DNA from: an uncultured Sutterella sp.
Lineage (GTDB): Bacteria; Pseudomonadota; Gammaproteobacteria; Burkholderiales; Burkholderiaceae_F
Length of the DNA: 64,000 bases
Assembly: GCA_900544335.1 (NCBI GenBank)
Contig: UQUS01000002.1
Coordinates: forward strand, 16,952-80,951
Direction: 5' to 3'
Part shown: in pieces, positions 26,605 to 35,335 of the stretch
Numbering within the stretch: position 1 is the first letter of the stretch
How the letters are laid out: each line of letters begins with the position of its first letter
The notes under the pieces: model-generated
Told to the model about the DNA's origin: nothing
Seen by the model: only the letters and a program-made list of their open reading frames with translations
The model's database searches: none
Made by a program: the position numbers and the translations under genes

Positions 26605-27311
26605 GCGCCCTGTGCGGTGCGACGTTTCCTTAATAAGAGCGCAATCGCCACAACAAGCGCCGCGCCGGCAATACAGGCAACCGTGTGGTACTTAGCTAGT
26701 TGCGGCAGATGCTCGAGCATGATTGCATCGGTGGAAATCATCGACCCGGCAATCCAGCCTAAAAGCGCTCCGCCGAACCAAACGATAATCGGGAAACGAT
26801 CGAGGAAGGCCAGAACAATCTGGCTACCGAATACGATAAACGGAATCGAAACCAAAAGACCGAAAATCACCAAAAGCGTCTGGTGATCGTCATGAGCCTG
26901 CTGCGCAGCTGCCGCGATAGCAAGCACGTTATCCAAGCTCATGATGAAGTCGGCGATGATAATGGTCTTGACGGCGGTAAATAGTTTGGTGCTCGAGGCG
27001 ATTTTCTCACCGGTTTTTTCCGCTTCCGGCAGTAGCAACTTCACACCGATCCAAACCAGGAGGGCTCCGCCGGCCACTTTCAGGAACGGTAAATCCAGCA
27101 GGGCCACGGCACACGTAATGAGAATCACGCGCAGGATGATGGCCCCGGCCGTGCCGATGACAATGCCTTGCAACCTGTGATTGTGCGGCAAGTCTCGACA
27201 AGCCAGTGCAATGACAACGGCGTTATCGCCACCGAGAAGTAAATCAATCAAGATAATCTGCCCGACCGCACCCCAGTGCAGGTTCACGAGCAAGTCATAC
27301 AAATATTCCAC
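26601..27311 (-). CDS. TerC family integral membrane protein
   Basis: 236 residues with seven or so helices. LLGGDNAVVIALACR and DFIMSLDNVLAIAAA are the paired acidic TerC motifs. Members export metal ions such as manganese or are called tellurium resistance by name only; no ter operon is present. GTG start with AAGGA 10 bases upstream. Function here uncertain. Confidence 0.85.
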   Translation of the reverse strand: MEYLYDLLVNLHWGAVGQIILIDLLLGGDNAVVIALACRDLPHNHRLQGIVIGTAGAIILRVILITCAVALLDLPFLKVAGGALLVWIGVKLLLPEAEKTGEKIASSTKLFTAVKTIIIADFIMSLDNVLAIAAAAQQAHDDHQTLLVIFGLLVSIPFIVFGSQIVLAFLDRFPIIVWFGGALLGWIAGSMISTDAIMLEHLPQLAKYHTVACIAGAALVVAIALLLRKRRTAQGA

Positions 27312-27394
27312 GGGAAAGCGTCCTTAATTCGGGAAAACCCTAATGTAATTGCGCAGTGTAGCGTTTTTCAAAAAAACACGCTAACCGCAACAGG

Positions 27395-27883
27395 TCACTC
27401 CGAAGCTCTCGGTGCTGCTTCAAGAACGCGACGAATCACGTCATACGGAAAGCCCCGGGAAGCGAGAAAGCGAATCTGGCGCGCCCGCTCTTTATCCGAG
27501 TCAGGAGCTGTGCGAAAGCGTTTACGCCAAGCCTCAAGAGCCCGGTCGTATTCGTCTTCCTGCTCACAAAGGGCTTTGCGGGCAATTTCCGGGGCAACAC
27601 CGGCTTGACGCAACTCCAGGGCAAGACGCGCATTGCCGTAGCGTTTAGCGCGAGCCCGGCAAAGAGCTTGGGCAAATCGCTCGTCATTTAGGTAGCCCTT
27701 GGCTTCAAGCGTATCGAGCGCCTGATCGACATCGTCGGGCGTTTGAGATACCCCGTCGATGCGTTCGATCAGACGCTCGCGTAACTGTCGCCTGGAATAC
27801 TCCCGACGCGATAAAAATGCGACAGCTTGCGACAAAAGCGACCGGGGCTTTCCGGTCGCTTTGTTCGGGCAATCAGATGTCAT
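27395..27883 (-). CDS. recX: Regulatory protein RecX
   Basis: Modulates RecA filaments. 162 residues of three-helix repeats; LSRREYSRRQLRERL, GYLNDERFAQALCRARAKRYGNARL and GFPYDVIRRVL are RecX landmarks. The ATG at 27883 lies inside the recA end (11-base overlap), so recX is translationally tied to recA. The open frame continues upstream into recA without similarity. Confidence 0.92.
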   Translation of the reverse strand: MTSDCPNKATGKPRSLLSQAVAFLSRREYSRRQLRERLIERIDGVSQTPDDVDQALDTLEAKGYLNDERFAQALCRARAKRYGNARLALELRQAGVAPEIARKALCEQEDEYDRALEAWRKRFRTAPDSDKERARQIRFLASRGFPYDVIRRVLEAAPRASE

Positions 27884-29009
27884 ACTCGTCGGCGGCCGGC
27901 GCCTTTTCCTTAGCCTTAACTTCGGGCGCCGGAGCAGCAACTCCCGGCGTCAGGCTTGTCGGCTTGGCGCGCATCCCGCGCAAGGAGCGAATCTTATTTT
28001 CAATCTCGGAGGCAACATCGGGGTGGCTCTTTAAATACTCGCGGGCATTGTCGCGCCCCTGTCCGATACGCTCGCCCTCGTAGCTATACCAAGCGCCGCT
28101 CTTTTCGATGACATTTAGGTCAGCACCCATATCGAGCATTTCGCCTTCCCGAGAGATGCCTTCGCCGTAAAGAATGTCGAACGTCGCCTCCTTAAACGGA
28201 GGCGCGACCTTGTTTTTAACAACCTTCACGCGCGTTTCCGATCCGTAAATCTCATCACCGCGTTTTAAAGTCTGCTTGCGGCGAATATCGATACGCACGG
28301 AGCTATAAAACTTCAAGGCATTGCCGCCGGTCGTCACTTCCGGATTGCCGTAAGCAATCCCGATCTTCATACGAATCTGGTTAATGAAAATCACCAGGGT
28401 CTTGGTTTTCGTAATCGAAGCCGTGAGTTTGCGAAGAGCCTGACTCATCAGGCGCGCCTGCAAACCGGGAAGGGCATCGCCCATATCGCCTTCGATTTCA
28501 CTACGTGGCGTTAAGGCAGCAACCGAGTCGATGACAACCAAATCCACCGATCCGGATCGCACCAACGCATCGGTAATTTCCAGAGCCTGTTCGCCCGTAT
28601 CCGGTTGCGAAAGGAGTAAATCATCGAGCTTAACGCCGAGCTTTTGCGCATACTGCACATCCAGGGCATGTTCGGCATCGATAAAGGCACAGGTTCCGCC
28701 CATTTTCTGCATTTCGGCGATGACCTGAAGCGTCAGCGTGGTCTTACCGGAACTTTCCGGTCCGAAGATTTCCACAACACGACCGCGAGGCAGTCCCCCG
28801 ACTCCGAGCGCCAAATCCAGACCGAGCGAGCCGGTGCTGACAACTTCCACGTTATCGACGTGGTCCGAATCGCTCATGCGCATAATCGAACCCTTACCGA
28901 ACTCTTTTTCAATATAGGCCAAGGCCGCGGCAAGCGCCTTTTTCCGTTCACTCTGATCACTGACGCGTTCAACACGCACCGAATCAACTCGCTTCTTATC
29001 GGCTGCCAT
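27873..29009 (-). CDS. recA: Recombinase A
   Basis: Strand-exchange ATPase and coprotease for LexA. 378 residues, longer than E. coli RecA because of an Ala/Pro/Lys C-terminal tail ending DEYDI. Walker A GPESSGKTT (83-91), the L1/L2 loops and the LVIFINQIRMKIG block are intact. AAGGAG precedes the ATG. No obvious CTGT-N8-ACAG LexA box was seen in the 150 bases upstream, so SOS control is not evident from sequence. Confidence 0.97.
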   Translation of the reverse strand: MAADKKRVDSVRVERVSDQSERKKALAAALAYIEKEFGKGSIMRMSDSDHVDNVEVVSTGSLGLDLALGVGGLPRGRVVEIFGPESSGKTTLTLQVIAEMQKMGGTCAFIDAEHALDVQYAQKLGVKLDDLLLSQPDTGEQALEITDALVRSGSVDLVVIDSVAALTPRSEIEGDMGDALPGLQARLMSQALRKLTASITKTKTLVIFINQIRMKIGIAYGNPEVTTGGNALKFYSSVRIDIRRKQTLKRGDEIYGSETRVKVVKNKVAPPFKEATFDILYGEGISREGEMLDMGADLNVIEKSGAWYSYEGERIGQGRDNAREYLKSHPDVASEIENKIRSLRGMRAKPTSLTPGVAAPAPEVKAKEKAPAADEYDI

Positions 29010-29404
29010 GATGCAGTCTCCTTACAAATAGATTTTAACTATTAACTCGTCACAGGCGACCGAGAACCGTTATTGCTAGATCACTCATTTATCCTCAAAA
29101 GCTTCAGACTATGGAAATGAGGCTTTAAATCAGATTGAGCAGGTTCTCAACCGCCATTTCACGTTTTCATTATGCACTGCTTTTTAAAATTTGCACGGTT
29201 TGTTGTGGTCAAATGTATTAGTGTTTTCCCTAACATCGGAGACAAAATGGCATAAAGACGGTTAATTTTCCCTTCCGGCAATCCGTCGCACTCATGCGGT
29301 GCGCGAAAACGCACTGAAATACTTTCTCGCTTCCTCTTGCCGACCGGTTATGTTTCGCTTGTTGCAACACAAACACCGTCGTGTCACTAGGCTCGAAACG
29401 AACC
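29010..29404. other. Intergenic region between recA and the tRNA-Lys genes
   Basis: About 395 bases, more A/T rich than its surroundings. It must hold the recA promoter (reverse). No convincing gene, repeat or RNA fold was seen; a 62-codon forward frame at 29299-29487 has no ribosome site or family features. Confidence 0.5.
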
Positions 29405-29433
29405 TTGACAACCCCGTGAAATTCGTGTTTAAT
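29405..29433 (+). promoter_or_regulatory. Sigma70 promoter of the tRNA-Lys operon
   Basis: TTGACA at 29405-29410, 17-base spacer, TTTAAT at 29428-29433. It lies 56 bases before the first tRNA-Lys. Confidence 0.8.
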
Positions 29434-29489
29434 TCGCCATCTCGGTTGACTGTTCCTCTGCGAACTTGGGCAGACCGCTTGGTTTAAGG

Positions 29490-29565
29490 GGGTCGTTAGC
29501 TCAGTCGGTAGAGCAGCGGACTTTTAATCCGTTGGTCGTGAGTTCGAATCTCGCACGACCCACCA
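29490..29565 (+). tRNA. tRNA-Lys (UUU)
   Basis: 76 bases with CCA. Acceptor GGGTCGT/ACGACCC, anticodon loop CTTTTAA, anticodon TTT, T-arm GAGTTCGAATCTC. First of a tandem pair. Confidence 0.96.
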
Positions 29566-29588
29566 ATGGATCAGCCATTATCGAGAAC

Positions 29589-29664
29589 GGGAGCGTAGCT
29601 CAGTTGGTAGAGCAGCGGACTCTTAATCCGTCGGTCCAGAGTTCGAGTCTCTGCGCTCCCACCA
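29589..29664 (+). tRNA. tRNA-Lys (CUU)
   Basis: 76 bases with CCA. Acceptor GGGAGCG/CGCTCCC, anticodon loop CTCTTAA, anticodon CTT, T-arm GAGTTCGAGTCTC. Similar to its neighbour in the D-arm and anticodon stem, suggesting duplication. Confidence 0.96.
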
Positions 29665-29673
29665 AATACCCGA

Positions 29674-29706
29674 AACACCGTAGGCACTGCCCTGCGGTGT
29701 TTTTTT
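29674..29706 (+). terminator. Terminator of the tRNA-Lys operon
   Basis: AACACCG-TAGG pairs with CCTG-CGGTGTT around a short loop and is followed by a run of T. Confidence 0.85.
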
Positions 29707-29813
29707 ATTAGCTCGACCTGACGATTTCGGCAACTTTCCGAGAAAATCAATCCCGAATCGTGTCCGTCTTGCTATATTGACGGTGTGGGCCTTGTAAGAC
29801 ATTTGCCTTAGAG

Positions 29814-29834
29814 ACCGGCTTATCCATGGCCGGT
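29814..29834 (+). promoter_or_regulatory. Hairpin in the leader of the M20 peptidase gene
   Basis: ACCGGC (29814-29819) pairs with GCCGGT (29829-29834), followed by a T-rich stretch and then the AGGA ribosome site. Could be an attenuator or a simple stem; no known riboswitch recognised. Confidence 0.3.
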
Positions 29835-29874
29835 TTCGTTGTTTGCTTTTCTTTATCGATTTCAGGATACCGTC

Positions 29875-31143
29875 ATGACAATTTCCCTTCCCCCTCTTGA
29901 AAAAAACGTACAAGACACATTTGCGGCATTAAAAGCCTCCGATACCGTCAAAAAAGCCCTGGACCTTGCCCTTGCGGAAGTTGACCGCGGCCTGAAGGAA
30001 CAAGTTGAACTCTGTGAAATCCCGGCCCCGACCTTTGACGAAGGTAAGCGCGCTGCCGCCCTCGTCGAACGCCTTAAGGCCTATGGACTAAAAGACGTCA
30101 CCATCGATGAAATCGGTAACGTTATCGGTCGGCGTCCCGGCAAAGGAAACGGTCCGGTCCTTGTTTTAGCCTCTCATATGGATACGGTTTTCCCGGCCGA
30201 TACCGACGTCACCGTCAAGATCGAAGGCACGCGTTACACGGCCCCGGGCATCGGAGACAACTGCTCGGGTCTGCGCGCCCTCTTGCAGGTTTTGCGTTGC
30301 TTTAACACACTGAATATTCAGACCGAAGGCGACATTTGGTTTGTCGGAACCGTCGGAGAAGAAGGAAACGGCGACATTCGCGGCTCCAAGTACCTGTGCG
30401 CCCACTACCCGATTGACGGTTTTATTGCCGTGGACGGGACAGACATCAACCGTGTCTTAAAGGGAGCCACAGGCTCTCACCGTTGGCTTTTATCCGTTGA
30501 CGGTCCCGGTGGACACTCGTTCTTGCGTTTCGGGAAAAATCCGAGTGCGATTCACGCTGTCTGCATCGCCGGCGCCCGCGTCGCCCATATCAAGGTCCCG
30601 GAGACCCCGAAAACAACCTTTACCATCGGAACGATTTCCGGCGGCACGACGGTCAATGCCATTGCCGCCCACTGCGAAGTTCAGGTGGACATGCGAAGCG
30701 TTGACAACAAGGAACTCGTTAAACTCGAATCGACAATCCTAAAAGCCTTTGAAGACGCCGTTGAGGAAGAAAATGCCATTTGGGGTGTCACGGACGACGC
30801 TTTAAAACTTAAACTCACCAAGACTCAAATCGGCATGCGTCCGGCCGGAGTGCGTCCCGATACGTGCCCTGTTTTGCAGTGCTCGCGCGCCGCACAAGAG
30901 GCTTTAGGTATCGAATTAACGCGCTATGACATGGCTTCGACCGATGCCAATGCTCCGATGAGTCACGATATTCCGGCAACGTGCCTCGGCTCGGGTGGAA
31001 AAGACGTCGGCGAGCACTCGCTCAAAGAGTACTTCGAAGCCGTCGATACGCATTTGGGACCCCAGCTTGTGTTCCTGGCTACGGCAGCCCTTGTCGGTAT
31101 TGACGGAAACGCTCCGATCCTGACCGTGCGCAAAAAGGCCTAA
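29875..31143 (+). CDS. M20 family metallopeptidase (PepT/ArgE-like)
   Basis: 422 residues from the ATG at 29875 (AGGA upstream). Dizinc hydrolase: LASHMDTVFP gives the first metal His-x-Asp, APGIGDNCSG the bridging Asp, VGTVGEEGNGD the catalytic Glu-Glu, and a dimerisation domain with GPGGHSF follows. Probably a cytosolic di- or tripeptidase or amidohydrolase; the substrate cannot be assigned. It is monocistronic, with a strong terminator downstream. Ends near a BrnQ amino-acid carrier gene, which may reflect peptide use as a carbon or nitrogen source (inference). Confidence 0.88.
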   Translation: MTISLPPLEKNVQDTFAALKASDTVKKALDLALAEVDRGLKEQVELCEIPAPTFDEGKRAAALVERLKAYGLKDVTIDEIGNVIGRRPGKGNGPVLVLASHMDTVFPADTDVTVKIEGTRYTAPGIGDNCSGLRALLQVLRCFNTLNIQTEGDIWFVGTVGEEGNGDIRGSKYLCAHYPIDGFIAVDGTDINRVLKGATGSHRWLLSVDGPGGHSFLRFGKNPSAIHAVCIAGARVAHIKVPETPKTTFTIGTISGGTTVNAIAAHCEVQVDMRSVDNKELVKLESTILKAFEDAVEEENAIWGVTDDALKLKLTKTQIGMRPAGVRPDTCPVLQCSRAAQEALGIELTRYDMASTDANAPMSHDIPATCLGSGGKDVGEHSLKEYFEAVDTHLGPQLVFLATAALVGIDGNAPILTVRKKA

Positions 31144-31171
31144 GCGCTTTCAATTGGAATTCGGTAGCATG

Positions 31172-31203
31172 GACCCGGCAGAGTTTCTGTCGGGTCTTTC
31201 TTT
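31172..31203 (+). terminator. Terminator after the M20 peptidase gene
   Basis: GACCCGGCAGA (31172-31182) pairs with TCTGTCGGGTC (31186-31196), followed by TTTCTTT. Confidence 0.85.
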
Positions 31204-31467
31204 ATGTCCGTACGCCCCGCAAATCGAAATCCGACCTTTTGATTTTTATCGCACAAAGACTTTTTCACCTTAAAAACGCAAAACCCCTTGTGGCATAAGG
31301 CTTTAAGGGGCAAAAAACTTCGTTTTTGTGTAGTGCAACGTTTTCTGACTTTATCACCTCAAAAGCAACTAACTCCTTGATTCACAATGGTTTTCAGGCT
31401 AAAAATTTTCATTTGGCGTAGCCCGAAAACTTGTGAATTAACGGGACACCTCTAACGGCGCGCCCAT
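31204..31467. other. Gene-free stretch with inverted repeats
   Basis: About 260 A/T-rich bases between two terminators. It includes CCCCTT...AAGGGG near 31285-31310 and a long imperfect hairpin at 31381-31437, listed separately. No open frame with a ribosome site was seen. Confidence 0.5.
31381..31437. repeat. Long imperfect inverted repeat, possible small RNA or mobile-element scar
   Basis: TTCACAA (31381-31387), GTTTTC (31390-31395) and GGCT (31397-31400) pair with AGCC (31420-31423), GAAAAC (31425-31430) and TTGTGAA (31431-31437): 17 pairs with one two-base bulge, one mismatch and a 19-base loop. No T run follows on either strand, so it is not a simple terminator. Confidence 0.55.
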
Positions 31468-31468
31468 G

Positions 31469-31506
31469 AAAAAAACCGACCTTCCCGCATCGAGAAGATC
31501 GGCTTT
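31469..31506 (-). terminator. Terminator of brnQ
   Basis: On the reverse strand GAAGATCGG-type and CCGACCTTC-type arms pair with one mismatch and are followed by seven T (the A run at 31469-31475 on the forward strand). Confidence 0.8.
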
Positions 31507-31525
31507 AAACGACCTTACAATCCGA

Positions 31526-32854
31526 TTACTTAGCAATCGGCTTAATGGTCTTCCAGAACAGTCCGACAATGGCACCGGCGACGGCAAAGGAAATCCAGCC
31601 TAAACCGGAGGAGTACAGCGGAACCGTCTCATGCAAGAAGGAACCGAGGTTTCCGAGAGAAACATTCGCCGTCTCAAGGCCGCTGATTAAGGCCATCACG
31701 AAGGTAAAGGCCATCGTGCAGACATACACGCACTGACGTCCGTCAAACCAGTTATGCATGAAAGCTAACGCCATTAAGGCCATGCACAGCGGGTAAATGA
31801 ACATCAGAACCGGAATCGTCGAGACGATGATGGTCTTTAATCCGAACAGGCCGATTAAGTACGACACAACGCAGAAGAGGGCCGCCCAAGTCACGTAGGA
31901 CAATTTCCCCGTTAACTTCTGAAAATAGGCAGCGCAGCACGTAACAAGTCCGACAGCCGTCGTCAGGCAGGCAAGGAGCACGATGGCGGCAAGCAGCAGG
32001 GCACCGGAATTTCCGAAGAGCACCTTGGCACTTTCGGCCAGAACCGGAGCTCCGGTTTCCTGCATGCCGATAGCCGTGACACTCTCGGCGCCGATTTTAG
32101 CCACAAAGATATAGATAACGGCAAGAAGGAAGCCGGCTAACAAACCGCTCTTGTAAACCTGCTTGACCACAGCACCCTTTTCGACAACACCCGACTCTTT
32201 AACCGCCGAAATCACGAGCACGGCGAAAATCAGGGACGCGATGGCATCAAGGGTGTTGTAGCCGTCCAAAACACCCTGAATAGTCGCAATCGTCGGAGTA
32301 GCATAGGCCTTGGAAGCTGCCTGGGGTTCGCCCATCGGGACCACGAAGGACTGCAGAATAAACAGACCGAGAGTCAAAACAAGGGCAGGCGTCAGTAACT
32401 TGCCGACGCGGTCCACGAGTTTAGACGGAGTGGCCGAGAGCCAGAACGTGATGACAAAGAAGATAGCCAGGAAAACCGGCAAAGCGATTTCAAAGCTCCC
32501 TTCGGGTAGGAAGGGGCGCACGGCGATTTCGAACGAAACCGTTCCTGTACGCGGAACAGCAAAGCACGGTCCGATGGCCATGTAACTGATAATCGTGTAA
32601 AAGAGACCGTACAAGGGATGAACGCGGCTCGCAAGCTCCTGCAGACTGCGGCAACCCGAATAGCCCATCGCCATGACACCCAATACCGGCAAGCCTACGC
32701 CCGTAATGCAGAAGCCCAAAAGGGCCCACCATGTATTCACGCCGGCACTTTGCCCCATCGCTGCGGGGAAAATCAAGTTACCAGCGCCGAAAAAGAGTGC
32801 AAAGAGCATCAGTCCGATGGCTATATAACGATTTCCATTACTTTTTGTTGACAT
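31526..32854 (-). CDS. brnQ: Branched-chain amino acid carrier BrnQ (LIVCS family)
   Basis: Sodium-coupled importer of Leu, Ile and Val in the inner membrane. 442 residues with about 12 helices. The N-terminal LFALFFGAGNLIFPAAMGQ is the family signature; YNTLDAIASLIFAVLVISA is also typical. The 235-base leader between brnQ and tRNA-Met has short stems but no recognised leucine-responsive or T-box element. Transcript is monocistronic. Confidence 0.94.
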   Translation of the reverse strand: MSTKSNGNRYIAIGLMLFALFFGAGNLIFPAAMGQSAGVNTWWALLGFCITGVGLPVLGVMAMGYSGCRSLQELASRVHPLYGLFYTIISYMAIGPCFAVPRTGTVSFEIAVRPFLPEGSFEIALPVFLAIFFVITFWLSATPSKLVDRVGKLLTPALVLTLGLFILQSFVVPMGEPQAASKAYATPTIATIQGVLDGYNTLDAIASLIFAVLVISAVKESGVVEKGAVVKQVYKSGLLAGFLLAVIYIFVAKIGAESVTAIGMQETGAPVLAESAKVLFGNSGALLLAAIVLLACLTTAVGLVTCCAAYFQKLTGKLSYVTWAALFCVVSYLIGLFGLKTIIVSTIPVLMFIYPLCMALMALAFMHNWFDGRQCVYVCTMAFTFVMALISGLETANVSLGNLGSFLHETVPLYSSGLGWISFAVAGAIVGLFWKTIKPIAK

Positions 32855-33048
32855 GTGTTTATTACCAGAAAAACCACCCCTACTTAATCCCTCCGGGGGC
32901 GTAAAAGAGAAAAAACCGGCAAAAGCGCCTTAGAAAACAAGAGACTCCGACGGGAGCCCCTCATTTGTAATCAATTGTATCCCCGAATTCAAGGCACAAT
33001 TGTCTTATCGGAATTGACAGATATCAAATATTCCCTTGCTAAGGGTAC

Positions 33049-33081
33049 AAAAAACCGCTTCCCTGCGCACAAGGAAGCGGT
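33049..33081 (-). terminator. Terminator of tRNA-Met
   Basis: On the reverse strand CCGCTTCC pairs with GGAAGCGG around a ten-base loop and is followed by TTTTTT. Confidence 0.85.
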
Positions 33082-33090
33082 CTGAAAATC

Positions 33091-33167
33091 TGGTGGCGCA
33101 TCACGGATTCGAACCGCGGACACAAGGATTATGATTCCTCTGCTCTAACCGACTGAGCTAATGCGCC
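33091..33167 (-). tRNA. tRNA-Met (CAU), elongator type
   Basis: 77 bases with encoded CCA. Acceptor GGCGCAT/ATGCGCC, anticodon loop ATCATAA, anticodon CAT, T-arm CGGTTCGAATCCG. First pair G-C and D-arm TTAGCTCAGTCGGTTAGAGC argue against an initiator. A lysidine-type Ile isoacceptor is the alternative reading of CAU but fits the stems less well. Confidence 0.92.
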
Positions 33168-33178
33168 GAGGAGCACGG

Positions 33179-33207
33179 ATTATTTCAAAGCACACCGTGT
33201 TTGTCAA
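33179..33207 (-). promoter_or_regulatory. Sigma70 promoter of tRNA-Met
   Basis: Reverse strand TTGACA (33207-33202), 17-base spacer, AATAAT (33184-33179), 12 bases before the tRNA. The -35 box overlaps the mlaB stop codon. Confidence 0.8.
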
Positions 33208-33479
33208 TTATCACGCACGATTATTCTGTCAAATAGGCTCCTGACCCCATACAAAACAAGGAGTGATTCAAGCGATGACGGCACGTGCGCAATCTGCAAT
33301 GTCAGACCTTTCTCCTTGGCATAGCGCTCCCAGGAAAGTAGAACCGATACGGCAGAAGAATCCGCACGCGTGACAGCGGAAAGATCTATGCTCGTATCGC
33401 CCGAATCCATCGCCGCAATCCCTTCTTTTTTGAGGGCTGCCACGTTTGCAAGCGTCATGGTTTTTTCAAGAAGCCGCAT
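33204..33479 (-). CDS. mlaB: Mla transport STAS-domain protein MlaB
   Basis: 91 residues, one STAS domain: STIDLSAVTRADSSAVSVLL-like segment holds the conserved Asp-Ser-Ser, followed by LESLLVLYGVRSLFD. Cytosolic regulatory subunit that binds the MlaF ATPase. Last gene of the mla operon, 3 bases after mlaC. Its stop codon carries the -35 box of the downstream tRNA promoter. Confidence 0.88.
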   Translation of the reverse strand: MRLLEKTMTLANVAALKKEGIAAMDSGDTSIDLSAVTRADSSAVSVLLSWERYAKEKGLTLQIAHVPSSLESLLVLYGVRSLFDRIIVRDN

Positions 33480-33482
33480 TCC

Positions 33483-34103
33483 CTAGGCTCCCGCGTTTTT
33501 CTTTTCCAACTCGGCAATCAATCCCTCGATACCCGAAGAATTGACAATCCCGGCAAATTGATTGCGGTAGTTGTCCACTAGCCAAATGCCTTCGACGTTT
33601 ACGTCAACGATGTACCAAAGCCCTTTGACTTTCTTGAGCCGGTAATCGAGGTGAATATCCGGCTTTCCGGCCTCAACGAGCACCGTGCGTACGAGAGCAT
33701 CTTTGTCTGTGGGTTTTAAACGGCTCGGTGCGAGTTCGGCCTTTTGATTTTTAACGGCCGAAAGTGCTCCGGAGTAAACGCGAATCAACTGTTCACGAAA
33801 TAGGTCCTGCAGTTTTGCTCTTTGCTCGGGTGTTGCGGTGCGCCATTTCGGCCCGACGCACATGCGCGTCATGCGCAAAAAATCCACGGTCGGCATCACA
33901 ACATCGTTCACAAAAACATGAACGCGACCGAAGTCACCCGCTGCCAACTTGGCATCACCGCGAATCAAATCGAGGACTTGATTGCTAATCGAAAGAACCC
34001 ATTGATTCGGATCGCCGGATTGTTCTTGGGAAAAAGCCGATATGGGACCGAAAACCAAAAGCCCGGCCGCGACTGTCAACAAACTTCTGCGACTCAGTAA
34101 CAT
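33483..34103 (-). CDS. mlaC: Periplasmic phospholipid carrier MlaC
   Basis: Shuttles phospholipids between MlaA at the outer membrane and MlaD. About 206 residues with a Sec signal peptide (RRSLLTVAAGLLVFGPISAF). The Tol_Tol_Ttg2 domain shows YSGALSAVKNQ and DVNVEGIWLVDNYRNQFA. The ATG at 34103 has GGAGGAAA upstream; a GTG one codon earlier is possible. Confidence 0.92.
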   Translation of the reverse strand: MLLSRRSLLTVAAGLLVFGPISAFSQEQSGDPNQWVLSISNQVLDLIRGDAKLAAGDFGRVHVFVNDVVMPTVDFLRMTRMCVGPKWRTATPEQRAKLQDLFREQLIRVYSGALSAVKNQKAELAPSRLKPTDKDALVRTVLVEAGKPDIHLDYRLKKVKGLWYIVDVNVEGIWLVDNYRNQFAGIVNSSGIEGLIAELEKKNAGA

Positions 34104-34849
34104 CACATTTCCTCCGAATCCTCATCTTCAAACTCGTCGACGGCAAACGATTCGTTTTCATCGCCTGACCCGATAGCTTTGCGCCGATTTCCCAGATACG
34201 CCTCGCGCGTCATCACGTACGGGTCAACGGAAGCTTTAACCGTATCGGTCAGTGGCAAAAGACTCGTGCGAACGTCAACGGCCCGCAATCCCGACGTTCC
34301 CCACCGAATCCAAGCGTGATCGACATAAGTGACCGGATGTGCAGCCAAATCCACGGCAAGCGAGGGCGCATCACGCACACTCGAAGGTCCGAAAAACGGC
34401 AACACCAAATAGGGTCCCGAAGGAACCCCCCACACGCCGAGCGTTGTTCCGAATCCTTGCTCGCGCGGCGCCACGCCGGCCACCGTCCCGGCCACGTCGA
34501 AAATTCCACCCAAGCCGAATACCGTATTCACAATCAACCGGTACAGCGATGCGGCGGCGCCGTCAAGATTTCCCTGCAACGCATTGTTCAAGAAATTTTT
34601 CGGTTCGCCGAGGTTGGAAAACACATTGAAAATGCCTTCACGCACCGGATTGGGAACGGCCGAGCGATACCCGCGTGCCACCGGTTCCATTACATACTCA
34701 TCGACCGTGTCGTTAAAGGCCGCCGTATTCCGGTTGAGTTTTTCCCACGGGTCGTCCGGATTCTCGCCGGCTCCGGGCGGAATCTGAGCGCATCCGACAA
34801 GGAAAGCCGCCGCGCAAAGCACGAGGATTTTGCTACGTTGTTTTGTCAT
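34103..34849 (-). CDS. mlaA: Outer-membrane phospholipid-removing lipoprotein MlaA (VacJ)
   Basis: 248 residues. Signal peptide with lipobox LVGC, then NDPWEKLNRNTAAFNDTVDE-like VacJ start (PDDPWEKLNRNTAAFND), FLNNALQGNLDGAA and GLGGIFDVA. Extracts surface-exposed phospholipids from the outer membrane. Within the mla operon between mlaD and mlaC, the Burkholderiales order; the acidic C-terminal tail is unusual but harmless. Confidence 0.94.
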   Translation of the reverse strand: MTKQRSKILVLCAAAFLVGCAQIPPGAGENPDDPWEKLNRNTAAFNDTVDEYVMEPVARGYRSAVPNPVREGIFNVFSNLGEPKNFLNNALQGNLDGAAASLYRLIVNTVFGLGGIFDVAGTVAGVAPREQGFGTTLGVWGVPSGPYLVLPFFGPSSVRDAPSLAVDLAAHPVTYVDHAWIRWGTSGLRAVDVRTSLLPLTDTVKASVDPYVMTREAYLGNRRKAIGSGDENESFAVDEFEDEDSEEM

Positions 34850-34851
34850 AG

Positions 34852-35325
34852 TTATTTGTCCAATCCGCCCTTTTCGGCCGATTGATACAAGAACTGTCCG
34901 ATGAGGTTTTCAAGAACAACAGCCGACTGCGTGCGTTCGGCAACCGACCCGTCTTTCCAGTTTTCATCCTCACCGCCGGCCGAAATCCCGATGTACTGCT
35001 CACCGAGTAGTCCCGAAGTCAAAATCTTCAGTGAACTATCGACAGGAAATAGGTAGCGGCTATCCACGGAAATCTCGACCTTAGCTTGGAACGTTTCCTG
35101 ATCGAATGTCACGGACTTGACGCGACCGACGACAACACCGGCACTCTTGACGGAAGCCCGAGGTTTTAAGCCGCCGATATTGTCAAAACGCGCCGTGACC
35201 GTGTAGGTATGGGCATTGACGTTCAGGTTGCCTAGATTGGCCGCCTGAAGCGCAGAAAACACGAATGCTGCAAAGCCGAGCACAATAAACAGACCGACCA
35301 TCAATTCTAAATTTAACCGTTTCAT
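34852..35325 (-). CDS. mlaD: Mla transport substrate-binding protein MlaD
   Basis: 157 residues: N-terminal membrane anchor (LMVGLFIVLGFAAFVFSAL) and an MCE domain with TVTARFDNIGGLKPRASVKS and GLLGEQYIG. Forms the hexameric inner-membrane ring with MlaEF. ATG at 35325 (GAGG upstream) preferred over an upstream TTG. Confidence 0.93.
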   Translation of the reverse strand: MKRLNLELMVGLFIVLGFAAFVFSALQAANLGNLNVNAHTYTVTARFDNIGGLKPRASVKSAGVVVGRVKSVTFDQETFQAKVEISVDSRYLFPVDSSLKILTSGLLGEQYIGISAGGEDENWKDGSVAERTQSAVVLENLIGQFLYQSAEKGGLDK

Positions 35326-35335
35326 GGAAAACGCC

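Noticed and set aside
27395..27940. Longer recX starting at 27940
   Set aside because: The extra 19 codons lie within recA and are basic, non-family sequence; ATG at 27883 gives the standard recA-recX overlap.
29299..29487. 62-codon frame upstream of tRNA-Lys
   Set aside because: Overlaps the tRNA promoter, lacks a ribosome site and has no recognisable features.
29466..29711. 81-codon forward frame with LAQSVEQRTFNP-type repeats
   Set aside because: It is the spurious translation of the two tandem tRNA-Lys genes, a well-known artefact.
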